Positions 5,841 through 13,242 of a stretch of DNA of 15,983 nucleotides are shown here, piece after piece; position 1 is the stretch's first letter; each line of letters opens with the position of its first letter. Made by a program: the position numbers and the translations under genes. The notes below the pieces were generated by a model. The model was given only the letters and a program-made list of their open reading frames with translations. It was not told the origin of the DNA and made no database searches. This stretch comes from JAXHUH01 sp034211175 (lineage in GTDB: Bacteria > Actinomycetota > Acidimicrobiia > Acidimicrobiales > CAIXPF01). The stretch is taken from the NCBI GenBank assembly GCA_034211175.1, contig JAXHUH010000346.1:1-15983 (forward strand), given 5' to 3'.

Positions 5841-7607
5841 TCAGCCGACGGGTAGACGCCAGAGCTCGATCGCCGGTTCTCCCGTCTCGGACGTCCCCGC
5901 GATCATCACGTACTCGTCGTCGGTGGCGGCGACGTCGACCGACTCCCGCCCCTCGGGGTGGTCGATCGTGGTCCACTCGACGCCGTCGAGCGACACGACC
6001 GTCCCGTGGGTCGTTGCGTCGGCGCCGTAGTCGTCCCACGAGACGAGGAACCCGGCCGGTCCCCACGTGACCTCACCCCACCGGATGTGCTTGTCCTCTC
6101 CGAGGGGCGTGCGCTCGGTCCACGTTGCGCCGTCCTCGCTGAACCAGACACCCATCTGCTCGCCGCCGGCCGACAACGAGGCTTCGATGCCCAGACCGGC
6201 CGGTCCCCGCTTGCCGATGGCCAGCATCCCGTCGGGCCCGACGGCGAGGTCGGTCATCTGCGACACGTTGGACGGCTCGACGTCGGAGTCGATCGTGGCC
6301 TCCGTCCAGGTGACGCCGTTGTCGTCCGAGTACCAGGCCGCTGCGGACCCGCTCCGGGAGTGACTGGCGCCCATCGCGACGAGTCGATCGCCGAGCGACG
6401 AGAACGTGGTGATGGCAGGGGTCCCGCCGGTGCCGGCGTCGAGCTCGGGAGCTGCGATGCGCTGCCACTCCCGCCCGTCGGGGGAGGTCAAGAGATGCCA
6501 GCCGGGCGTCTGGGTCCCGGCGTATCCGAACGAGAGAAGGGCGAAGCCGGCGGAGGTGGTGATCATGCCAACCCAATGCTCATCGAGGCCGCCGCTCAGA
6601 GGGACGGCATCATCCCGCCAGATCTGCCCACCGTCGGACGACGTCCACACAACAGGTGTGCTCGTTCGGATGGTGTTCTGCAGAAGCGCGTTGGCCGAAG
6701 TGAGGCACCCGTCCACACATTGATCGTCGTCGTAGATACAACCCATCTCCGGCGTGCAATCACCGGCGGGCATTGAGACGCACCCGTCCTTGCACGGCCC
6801 CTCGGCGGTCCCGAAGAACGGTGGTGGGCCAGCGCAGCTTGCGCCGGGCACGCAGTCATCGGTCCAGGGCAGGTCAGGTTCGGGACCGAGGTTGGTGCCG
6901 AGCAGGAGCATGGTGCCTTCGTGCTCGACCGGGATACCAGCGATGGCATGCGGTTCGTCGCGATCTGTGGGCATCGGGCCGAGTGCGTCCTCGGCAACCG
7001 GGTCCCAGGTGCGGCCACCGTCGGTCGAGCGGTACGGGCGGCCTCCGGCGATGGCCCACAGGCCGCTGTCCAGGCGCTCGATGCGGATCACTGATCCGTC
7101 GGTCGGGAGGCCGAGACCCGACGGTTGCTCCTGCACCCACTCCGCGTTGACAGCGAGCTCGGGCCCCGGGTCGGCAGGTGTCTCGGTCGAGACGGCGACC
7201 CCGTCGTCGGCACCCGTTCGGTCGGGGAGGCGGGGCCCGTCGGCGGTGACCGAGCCGTCGTCGCCCGGCGCCCGGGTCAGCACGACCGCGCCGGCCACGA
7301 GCGCCAGGACCACGACGATCGCCATGGCGGCCATCGTCGGCCACCGCCTGGACCGGCGCCGATCTCTCGTCCGGCGGGGCTGGTCGAGGACCAGTGGTTC
7401 GGCCGGGACGACACGCCCGTCATCGGTTCGAGCCGTCCGGCCGTTCGGCGCCTGCCCGTTCGTGGCAGCGGCACGAGCCTGCATGCGCCGCTCGACGAGG
7501 GGCCAGACGTCGGGCGGCTCGACCGCCTCGAGCACGTCGAAGTACGGCACGGGTCCGCTCTCGGGGGCGTCGTCGTCGGCCGGGTCGCTCAGGTGTTCGT
7601 CGCTCAT
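5841..7607 (-). CDS. Membrane-anchored Asp-box protein, probable anti-sigma/sensor partner
   Basis: 588 residues starting at ATG 7607, overlapping the sigma-factor stop by four bases (ATGA). Residues 1-90 are cytoplasmic, acidic then basic. They contain Y-F-D-V-L-E-A-V-E-P-P-D-V-W-P-L-V-E-R-R (22-41), which resembles the short N-terminal segment of actinobacterial sigma-linked membrane proteins. No zinc anti-sigma HxxxCxxC motif is present. One membrane helix spans 91-111. The outer part carries Asp-box (BNR/sialidase-like) motifs S-x-D-G-G-x-x-W: STDGGRTW (194-201), SSDGGQIW (323-330), and later SPDGREW, SDDNGVTW, SEDGATW and SLDGVEW. Such repeats normally build a beta-propeller. Between the first two, residues 252-301 hold eight cysteines (252, 258, 272, 276, 284, 290, 297, 301). 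No sialidase Arg triad could be assigned, so it is more likely a binding or sensing domain. The anti-sigma role is inferred from coupling. Confidence 0.82.
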   Translation of the reverse strand: MSDEHLSDPADDDAPESGPVPYFDVLEAVEPPDVWPLVERRMQARAAATNGQAPNGRTARTDDGRVVPAEPLVLDQPRRTRDRRRSRRWPTMAAMAIVVVLALVAGAVVLTRAPGDDGSVTADGPRLPDRTGADDGVAVSTETPADPGPELAVNAEWVQEQPSGLGLPTDGSVIRIERLDSGLWAIAGGRPYRSTDGGRTWDPVAEDALGPMPTDRDEPHAIAGIPVEHEGTMLLLGTNLGPEPDLPWTDDCVPGASCAGPPPFFGTAEGPCKDGCVSMPAGDCTPEMGCIYDDDQCVDGCLTSANALLQNTIRTSTPVVWTSSDGGQIWRDDAVPLSGGLDEHWVGMITTSAGFALLSFGYAGTQTPGWHLLTSPDGREWQRIAAPELDAGTGGTPAITTFSSLGDRLVAMGASHSRSGSAAAWYSDDNGVTWTEATIDSDVEPSNVSQMTDLAVGPDGMLAIGKRGPAGLGIEASLSAGGEQMGVWFSEDGATWTERTPLGEDKHIRWGEVTWGPAGFLVSWDDYGADATTHGTVVSLDGVEWTTIDHPEGRESVDVAATDDEYVMIAGTSETGEPAIELWRLPVG

Positions 7608-8080
7608 GTGTTCGGCTCCATGATCTGACGGAGGCGGTTGAGCCCGCGGTGGATCTGGACACGGACCGAGGCGGGGGTGGAGTCGAGCTGCTCGGCGATC
7701 TGGGCGGAGGAGAAGCCGCCGACGTGGCGCAGGACCACGCACTGGCGTTGGAGCTCGGTGAGCTCGGCCAGCGCCTCGGCGAGCTCGAACGCCTCGACCG
7801 GGACGGGGTCGATCGTCGTCGGGCGCTCGTCGGGTGGCGTCGGCCGCTCCGCCAGGAGGCCGGCGGCGATGCGGAACGCGGCCCGCCACACCCACGCCTC
7901 GATGTTCTCGACGTCGGCGGCCCGTCCGCACACCTGCGCGAAGGCCTCGGCCTCGGCGTCGGTGGCGACGTCGGGCCGGCCGCTCCACACGAGGAGCGCC
8001 CGCCACAACCTGCGGTGCGTCGCCCGGTAGGCGGCTTCGACCCGGGCGGCGTCGCTCGTCCTCATCGTGTTCAGCGACAT
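7604..8080 (-). CDS. ECF-type RNA polymerase sigma factor
   Basis: A 158-residue extracytoplasmic-function sigma factor. Region 2 spans about 15-75 (AAYRATHRRLWRALLVWSG, then D-A-E-A-E-A-F-A-Q-V, then NIEAWVWRAAFRIAAGLL). A short acidic linker follows. Region 4 spans about 102-153, with LTELQRQCVVLRHVGGFSSAQIAEQLD and the recognition helix TPASVRVQIHRGLNRLR. It lacks extra C-terminal domains. Start ATG 8080 is used; ATG 8065 is possible, and neither has a good Shine-Dalgarno. Its stop overlaps the next start as ATGA, so translation of the membrane partner is coupled. It is divergent from the beta-helix lipoprotein gene, with 247 bp between the starts. ECF factors usually transcribe their own operon and nearby genes; no matching promoter pair was identified by eye. 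Confidence 0.88.
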   Translation of the reverse strand: MSLNTMRTSDAARVEAAYRATHRRLWRALLVWSGRPDVATDAEAEAFAQVCGRAADVENIEAWVWRAAFRIAAGLLAERPTPPDERPTTIDPVPVEAFELAEALAELTELQRQCVVLRHVGGFSSAQIAEQLDSTPASVRVQIHRGLNRLRQIMEPNT

Positions 8081-8327
8081 GCACCACTACAGGAGCGATT
8101 CCGGCACTCTTCGTTATCACCTCATCTCGGAACGTGAGGCGATTGCTCTGGTCGGGCCACCCGCGTCGCTCCCTGGCCGGGGTCACCCGACCGGAAGCCC
8201 GGAAGGTCTCAGGCGGTTCTCGGCCGGTCCCCAGGTTCGGTTCGTACGTTCGCTCCCGGATCGGGCAGCCGGCACCCGGAACTGCTCGGCCCGAACCCCT
8301 CCGATCGCCCCCGTGAAGTACCCGAGC
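8081..8327. promoter_or_regulatory. Divergent intergenic region between sigma operon and lipoprotein gene
   Basis: 247 bp lie between the two divergent starts. An inverted pair GGTCGGG (8150-8156) and CCCGACC (8186-8192) is separated by 29 bases. A plus-strand GGAAC at 8130-8134 is followed about 17 bases later by GTC, loosely like an ECF promoter facing the lipoprotein gene. On the minus strand a GATAAC hexamer precedes the sigma gene, but without a matching -35. None of these is convincing alone. Confidence 0.3.
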
Positions 8328-10193
8328 ATGCCCACCGGACGACTCACCCCGCTCGCCGCCACCGCTGTCGTGCTGGCGATGCTGACCTCGTGCAGCGCAG
8401 CCGAGACGGTGGCCGGTGGCAGCGAGCCCGACTCGACGACCACGGCCGGCGACGCCGCGGACGCGACCGCCACGACCGGCGACGACACCGCGACCGACGA
8501 CGAGGAGGTGCCGGCCGAGGCCACGACGACGACGGTGAGCGCCGAGCACGGCGACACCCACGCCGAGGACGGCGACCTCGAGTGGGACGAGCGCGAGGTC
8601 GTGGACGTCACGCTCGCCGACGACGGGACCACGGTCGCCGACGTCGCCGGTGACGCGGTGGCCGTCGACGGCTCGACCGTCACCGTCTCCGCCGCCGGTA
8701 CCTACCGGCTCACGGGCACGCTCACCGACGGCGAGGTCGTCGTCGACAGCGCGGACGACGGCATCGTCCGGCTCGTCCTCGACGGGGTCGACATCACCAG
8801 CTCGACGACGTCGGCCATCGCGGTCATGGACGCCGGCAAGGCCGTGGTCGTCCTCGCCGACGGGTCGGACAACGTGCTCGTCGACGCCGCCGAGTACACC
8901 TTCGCCGACCCGACCGAGGACGAGCCGAACGCCACGCTGTTCAGCAAGGCCGACCTGACGATCGGCGGGTCCGGCAGCCTCGACGTGACCGCCAACTACA
9001 ACGACGCCATCACCTCCAAGGACGGACTCGTCATCGCCGGCGGCACGATCACCATCGACGCGATCGACGACGGCATCCGGGGCAAGGACTACCTCGTCAT
9101 CGGCGACGCCGACCTCACGGTCGACGCCGGCGGCGACGGTCTCAAGGCCGACAACGACGAGGACGCGGCCCTCGGCTGGGTCGAGATCCTCGGCGGGACG
9201 ATCACCATCTCGGCCGGTGGTGACGGCGTGGATGCCGAGGCCGACATCGTCGTGCGCGACGGCGTGCTGACCATCACCTCCGGCGGTGGCCACACCGCCC
9301 AGCTCGGCGAGGACGACTCGGCGAAGGGCCTCGAGGGCACGACCGGCGTCACCATCGACGGCGGCACGATCACGATCGACGCCGCCGACGACGCCGTCCA
9401 CTCCGACGGGGCGATCACGATCGCCGACGGCGCACTCGTGCTCACCACCGCCGACGACGCCGTGCACGCCGACGCCACCCTCGACGTCACCGGCGGCTCC
9501 ATCGAGGTCACCGACTCCTACGAGGGCCTCGAGAGTGCCGTCATCACCATCTCCGGCGGCACCATCGACATCACCGCCAGCGACGATGGCATCAACGTCG
9601 CCGGTGGCAACGACGGCTCCGGCCAGGCGGGGCCCGGCAGAGGTGGCCCCGGCGGGGGTCGCGACGCCTTCGCCCAGGAGTCGTCGGGCGACTACCTGCT
9701 CACCATCGAGGGCGGCACGATCACGGTCGATGCCGACGGCGACGGCCTCGACGCCAACGGTTCCATCGTGATGACCGACGGGACCGTCGTGGTCAACGGC
9801 ACGACCGACAACCGCAACAGCGCACTCGACTACGACCGCAGCTTCGAGCTGAGCGGCGGCACGCTGGTCGCCGTCGGCAGCGCCGGGATGGCCCAGGCCC
9901 CGAGCGAGTCCACGCAGCCGGTGTTGGCGGTGTCGCTCGCGTCGGTGCAGCCGGCCGGCACCATCGTGCACCTCACGTCGGGCAACGGCGACGGAGACGC
10001 CGCCGGCGAGATCGTGACCTTCGAGCCGTCGAAGGCGTACCAGTCGATCGTGGTCTCCACCCCGGAGCTGGTCTCCGGCCAGAGCTACGACGTGTGGTTC
10101 GGCGGCACGGCCACCGGCCAGGACATCGGCGGCCTGTACCTCGACGGCACCTACGAGGGCGGCACCGAGGCCGGCGCGGTCACCGCCTCCTGA
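8328..10193 (+). CDS. DUF4353 (Cthe_2159-like) beta-helix carbohydrate-binding lipoprotein
   Basis: 621 residues from ATG 8328; GTG 8313 would add five residues including a Lys to the signal. A lipoprotein signal ends in L-T-S-C with Cys22 as the lipidated residue. Residues 23-85 are a Thr/Asp/Glu-rich linker. The remainder is a right-handed beta-helix of repeated rungs of the form G-G-T-I-T-I-D-A-x-D-D-G-I. Asp-rich turns (NYNDAITSKDGLVI, DDGIRGKDYLVI, GDGLKADNDED) match the DUF4353 family. Its studied member Cthe_2159 binds acidic and cellulosic polysaccharides and resembles pectate lyases in fold. A Gly-rich insertion (about 429-450) interrupts the helix. Asp clusters suggest calcium binding. 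No lyase active site was assigned. It probably coats the outer membrane face and binds polysaccharide. It is divergent from the sigma operon and may be one of its targets. A CotH kinase, a frequent companion of this family, is absent nearby. Confidence 0.85.
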   Translation: MPTGRLTPLAATAVVLAMLTSCSAAETVAGGSEPDSTTTAGDAADATATTGDDTATDDEEVPAEATTTTVSAEHGDTHAEDGDLEWDEREVVDVTLADDGTTVADVAGDAVAVDGSTVTVSAAGTYRLTGTLTDGEVVVDSADDGIVRLVLDGVDITSSTTSAIAVMDAGKAVVVLADGSDNVLVDAAEYTFADPTEDEPNATLFSKADLTIGGSGSLDVTANYNDAITSKDGLVIAGGTITIDAIDDGIRGKDYLVIGDADLTVDAGGDGLKADNDEDAALGWVEILGGTITISAGGDGVDAEADIVVRDGVLTITSGGGHTAQLGEDDSAKGLEGTTGVTIDGGTITIDAADDAVHSDGAITIADGALVLTTADDAVHADATLDVTGGSIEVTDSYEGLESAVITISGGTIDITASDDGINVAGGNDGSGQAGPGRGGPGGGRDAFAQESSGDYLLTIEGGTITVDADGDGLDANGSIVMTDGTVVVNGTTDNRNSALDYDRSFELSGGTLVAVGSAGMAQAPSESTQPVLAVSLASVQPAGTIVHLTSGNGDGDAAGEIVTFEPSKAYQSIVVSTPELVSGQSYDVWFGGTATGQDIGGLYLDGTYEGGTEAGAVTAS

Positions 10194-10201
10194 ACCACCC
10201 C

Positions 10202-10233
10202 GGCGCCCGGCGGCGCGGCCGCCGGGCGGCGCC
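10202..10233 (+). terminator. Terminator hairpin after the beta-helix lipoprotein gene
   Basis: GCCCGGCGGC (10205-10214) pairs perfectly with GCCGCCGGGC (10218-10227) across a 3-base loop. The stem extends outward past a 3-base bulge, GGC (10202-10204) with GCC (10231-10233). It starts nine bases after the stop at 10193, with no U-tract. The rest of the gap to 10338 shows only the next gene's RBS. Confidence 0.6.
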
Positions 10234-10324
10234 CCGGTCGGTCCGGCCTGGAACGTTCGGTCCCCACGATGAGGTCCGATCGGCCCTTGTGCCGCACGCC
10301 GGTCCGGCGCGCGATGGGATCGAC

Positions 10325-10332
10325 AGGGGAGG
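10325..10332 (+). promoter_or_regulatory. Ribosome binding site of the LPRTG surface protein gene
   Basis: AGGGGAGG lies six bases before the ATG at 10339 and fixes this start, which is directly followed by a signal peptide. Confidence 0.8.
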
Positions 10333-10338
10333 CGGCCC

Positions 10339-11988
10339 ATGTGGAGCCCTCGTGCAGATCGAGTCGCCGCGACGCTGTTCGCGCTCGCGGCGACGGTGCT
10401 CGTCGCGGCGTTGACGACGGTTGACGCCCATGCTCAGGAGGCCGGCGGCGAACCCGCATCCGAGGTGACGGCGGCATGCCCCGAGCCCGATGAGCGCGCC
10501 GATCCCGTCGAGCTCACGTCGGTGGCCGATGTCGAGGCGCTGTTCGTCGGCACGTGGATCCGCTGCGGCGACGGTGCGGCGCTGCCGCCGGCCGACGGCG
10601 CCGTCGGCTTCGAGGTCGGCGCCGACGGTCGGTTCCAGCGGGTCTACGAGCAGGCCGACGGCTCGCTCGTGCGCACCTCGGGCCTGGAGCAGGAGGGCAC
10701 CTGGTCCGTCGTCGACCTCACGGACGTTGCCGGCCCCGGTGCCTACCAGATCGACCTGCAGCTGCTCGGCAGCGGCGTCACCCTGAACCGGACGACGTTC
10801 TTCGCCACGCCGCCGTCGCTGTCGATGGTCAACACGGCCGGGCTCGCCGACTACGTCCGCTGGACCGGTGATGATCCGGTCGACGGCGTCGCGCCCGGCG
10901 GCGGCGACGACCCGTGCGCCAACCCCGACGACCCCGTCAGCCCGGCGTCGGTGGCCGAGGTCGAGGACCTCTTCACGGGCACGTGGATCACGTGCGGCGA
11001 CGACTCGGCCTTCCCGGACGCGGAAGGCGCCGTCGGGTTCCAGGCCCGGCCCGACGGTCGCTTCCAACGCGTCTACGAGCAGGCCGACGGCACCCTCGTG
11101 CGCGCATCGGGCCTGGGCCAGGAGGGCACGTGGTCGGTCGTCGACAACACGGCGACGAACGGCCCGGGCTCGTACCGGGTCCGCCTGGAGATGCTCGGTG
11201 GCGGTGAGATGTCCCACCAGGTCACGTTCTTCGCCACGCCCGTGTTCCTGCGTCTCGACAACCTCGGTGAGCCGGTCGACCACCTGCGGTGGGACGGAGA
11301 GGACCCGGTCGACGGCGTCCCGCCGGGCGACCACCCGTGCGGGTTCCCGACCGACGAGGTCGCGCTCACGTCGGTCGCCCAGGTCCGTGAGCTCCTTGCG
11401 GGCACGTGGGTGCACTGCGACCCGGCCTCCTGGGTCGGCGGCGGTTCGGTCGGGCTCCACTTCGAGGCCGACGGCCGGTGGTTCCAGGTCCGCTCCGCCG
11501 GCGACGGGACGCTCGTGACCATGGACGGTGACCGCGAGCACGGCACGTGGACCGTGTCGGACCAGACGTTCATGAACGGGCCGGGCTCGTACCAGCTCGA
11601 CCTCGTCTCGGCCGCGAACCGAACCGGCATGTCGAACCCCGTCTTCTTCGAGACGCCGCCGTTCCTGCGGCTGCTCGGCTCCGGTGGGCCCTACGACTAC
11701 GTGCCGTGGACGGGCGAGCCGGTGGCCGTGGAGGCCTTGGACACGCCGACGCAGCCGACCACGCCGACGACGCAGCCGACCACGGGAACGACGACCGCGA
11801 CGACCGCGGCAACGACGACGACCGAGGTCGGCACCGACGTGCTCGGCGCGAACGCCACCCTGCCGAGGACGGGCACGGACCCGACGACGCCCCTGCTCGT
11901 CGCCGCGGCGCTGGCCGTCGCCGGTGCCCTCGTGCTGGTGTCGGTCCGGCGCCCGGTTCGGGTACGGGCCGGGGGACGTGCCCGGTGA
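10339..11988 (+). CDS. LPRTG cell-wall-anchored protein with three tandem copies of an unnamed domain
   Basis: 549 residues. A signal peptide (1-32) ends near A-H-A-Q. Three copies of one domain begin at about Cys47, Cys193 and Cys334, with a period of 141-146 residues. Each has a Cys, then a (V/P)xSVAxVxxL strand, then G-T-W-I-x-C. A body follows in the form V-G-F-x-x-x-x-D-G-R-F-Q-R-V-Y-E-Q-A-D-G, E-G-T-W-S-V-V-D, G-P-G-S-Y-Q-x-x-L, F-F-A-T-P, L-R-L and a closing Y-V-x-W. Copies 1 and 2 are closest; copy 3 has drifted. Two GTW motifs per copy are reminiscent of lipocalin-like barrels, but I cannot name the family. A Thr/Pro stalk (about 468-495) leads to the sorting signal LPRTG (508-512), a hydrophobic segment (518-537) and an Arg-rich tail. 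A sortase probably links it to peptidoglycan; none is encoded here. Its stop is four bases from the opposing stop. A binding role is a guess. Confidence 0.85.
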   Translation: MWSPRADRVAATLFALAATVLVAALTTVDAHAQEAGGEPASEVTAACPEPDERADPVELTSVADVEALFVGTWIRCGDGAALPPADGAVGFEVGADGRFQRVYEQADGSLVRTSGLEQEGTWSVVDLTDVAGPGAYQIDLQLLGSGVTLNRTTFFATPPSLSMVNTAGLADYVRWTGDDPVDGVAPGGGDDPCANPDDPVSPASVAEVEDLFTGTWITCGDDSAFPDAEGAVGFQARPDGRFQRVYEQADGTLVRASGLGQEGTWSVVDNTATNGPGSYRVRLEMLGGGEMSHQVTFFATPVFLRLDNLGEPVDHLRWDGEDPVDGVPPGDHPCGFPTDEVALTSVAQVRELLAGTWVHCDPASWVGGGSVGLHFEADGRWFQVRSAGDGTLVTMDGDREHGTWTVSDQTFMNGPGSYQLDLVSAANRTGMSNPVFFETPPFLRLLGSGGPYDYVPWTGEPVAVEALDTPTQPTTPTTQPTTGTTTATTAATTTTEVGTDVLGANATLPRTGTDPTTPLLVAAALAVAGALVLVSVRRPVRVRAGGRAR

Positions 11989-11992
11989 AGGC

Positions 11993-13111
11993 TCAGCCCG
12001 CCCACCACGGCGTGCCGAAGCCCGAGGTCGCACACGCCCGCTCGACCTGCTCGGCCGGGTAGGGCGCGGAGCGGTCCTCGGTGTGGAGGCGCCGGTAGAA
12101 CTCGTTGACGACGACGGCCACCGGTGCGTACCGGCGAACGATCGCCGCCGCCGTGCCCGACATGCCGACGGGTTCGGCGCCATCAGCGATGTCGGCGATG
12201 AGCTCGTTGTGGGCTCGCCCGTCGGCCACGTCGGTCAGGGCGGTGACCAACCAGTCGACGAGGCGGGTGATCGAGTGGCAGGCGTCGTGGCTGCGATTGG
12301 CCTCGAGGAAGTCGGCCTCGGCCGAGGTGAGCTCGAAGCGGGGCGAGCTCGCCAGGCCGAAGTCGGCGAGGTACAGCCGGCGGCCGTCGGTGAGGATGTT
12401 GGCGAAGTGGGCGTCGAAGTGGAACAGGCCGGACCGGTTCATGAGCGCCACGTCGCGCCGCAGGCACCGCTCGACCATGGCGACCGCCGCGTCGAACGCC
12501 TCTGCTCCCTCCGCCATGCGGTCGTCGAGCCAGTCGGGCAGCGCGTGGGGCAGGTGTTCGAGGAACAGCGTGACCGTCGCCGACGACTCGCCGATCGCCT
12601 CGACCCGGCGACGAACCGCCACCGAGCCGTTCCAGTGGCTCGCGGCCTCGTCCGCATCGGCGAGCTCATCGGACAGCGGCCCGTCCGAGGCCGGTCCGTC
12701 GAGGACCCGCCAGTGGTACATCAGCGGGAAGCTCACGGACCGCCCGGCCAGCACCCAGCTCGTCGTGAGCGCGTTCGCTGCCAGTTCACGCCAGACGCCG
12801 AACGACGGTGAGCCGACGCCGTACTGGCACCCGAGTGGCAGGTCGAAGACGTTTGCCGTCGACATGACGTTGTCGGGGCGTCGCTCCAGGTCGGTGAGCG
12901 GCACCCGCTTCACGAACACCGGTGTCCCCTCGACGTGGACAAGCGCCCGGGTGCCGCCGATGCCCGAGCCGAGCACCGGCGCGTCCTCGACCAGGTCACG
13001 CAGGCGATGATCGCTCAGCAGCGCCAGCGCACTCGCGACCTCGGCGTGACGCCCGGCCCGCTGTGCTCGCCCATCGCCGAGGTCGCGGTCCTGGACCATC
13101 ACCGACCACAC
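11993..13111 (-). CDS. Divergent protein-kinase-like / phosphotransferase protein
   Basis: 372 residues starting at GTG 13111, six bases after GAGG; ATG 13099 is an alternative. It has the core of the protein-kinase/aminoglycoside-phosphotransferase fold. The glycine loop is G-S-G-I-G-G-T-R-A-L-V (48-58) and the ATP-binding lysine is Lys68 in VFVKRV. A helix carries WRELAAN. The catalytic loop is H-F-D-A-H-F-A-N (231-238), with Asp233 as base and Asn238 as metal ligand, and DFG is at 250-252. The loop follows the HxDxHxxN pattern of small-molecule phosphotransferases rather than HRDLKPxN, while DFG is kinase-like, so the substrate could be a protein or a small molecule. There are no membrane segments or PASTA repeats. 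It converges on the LPRTG gene with a 4-base gap. It is separated from the nitronate-monooxygenase gene upstream by 131 bases, so it is probably its own unit. Confidence 0.8.
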   Translation of the reverse strand: MWSVMVQDRDLGDGRAQRAGRHAEVASALALLSDHRLRDLVEDAPVLGSGIGGTRALVHVEGTPVFVKRVPLTDLERRPDNVMSTANVFDLPLGCQYGVGSPSFGVWRELAANALTTSWVLAGRSVSFPLMYHWRVLDGPASDGPLSDELADADEAASHWNGSVAVRRRVEAIGESSATVTLFLEHLPHALPDWLDDRMAEGAEAFDAAVAMVERCLRRDVALMNRSGLFHFDAHFANILTDGRRLYLADFGLASSPRFELTSAEADFLEANRSHDACHSITRLVDWLVTALTDVADGRAHNELIADIADGAEPVGMSGTAAAIVRRYAPVAVVVNEFYRRLHTEDRSAPYPAEQVERACATSGFGTPWWAG

Positions 13112-13186
13112 CTTCGCCTCGACGACCGGGCCGCCCGACGGTAGCGGTCATCGGACGGTCGGCCCCGGCGGAGCGGGCGACGACCG

Positions 13187-13237
13187 CCGGCCCGCCGCGA
13201 GGCACGGCCGGGCCGGTGGGATGCGCCGCTGGCGCAG
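13187..13237 (-). terminator. Hairpins downstream of the nitronate-monooxygenase-like gene
   Basis: Just past the stop at 13243 (reading the minus strand), TGCGCC and GGCGCA (13223-13237) form a 6-bp stem with a 3-base loop. Further on, CCGGCCC (13187-13193) and GGGCCGG (13211-13217) form a second stem with a 17-base loop. No U-tract is present. The rest of 13112-13242 holds the start region of the kinase-like gene, without a clear promoter. Confidence 0.4.
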
Positions 13238-13242
13238 GAGGG

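Noticed and set aside
8900..9800. Tandem DNA repeat or CRISPR-like array
   Set aside because: The repeated GGCACGATCACC-type words encode successive beta-helix rungs. Spacing is irregular, the frame is kept and the copies diverge, so this is protein repetition.
5841..10340. A single open frame of about 1,500 codons on the minus strand
   Set aside because: Only 5841-7607 is coding. The remainder runs antisense to the beta-helix gene and across the sigma gene in another frame, and stays open because of high GC and Asp/Gly codon repeats. Its translation is low-complexity.
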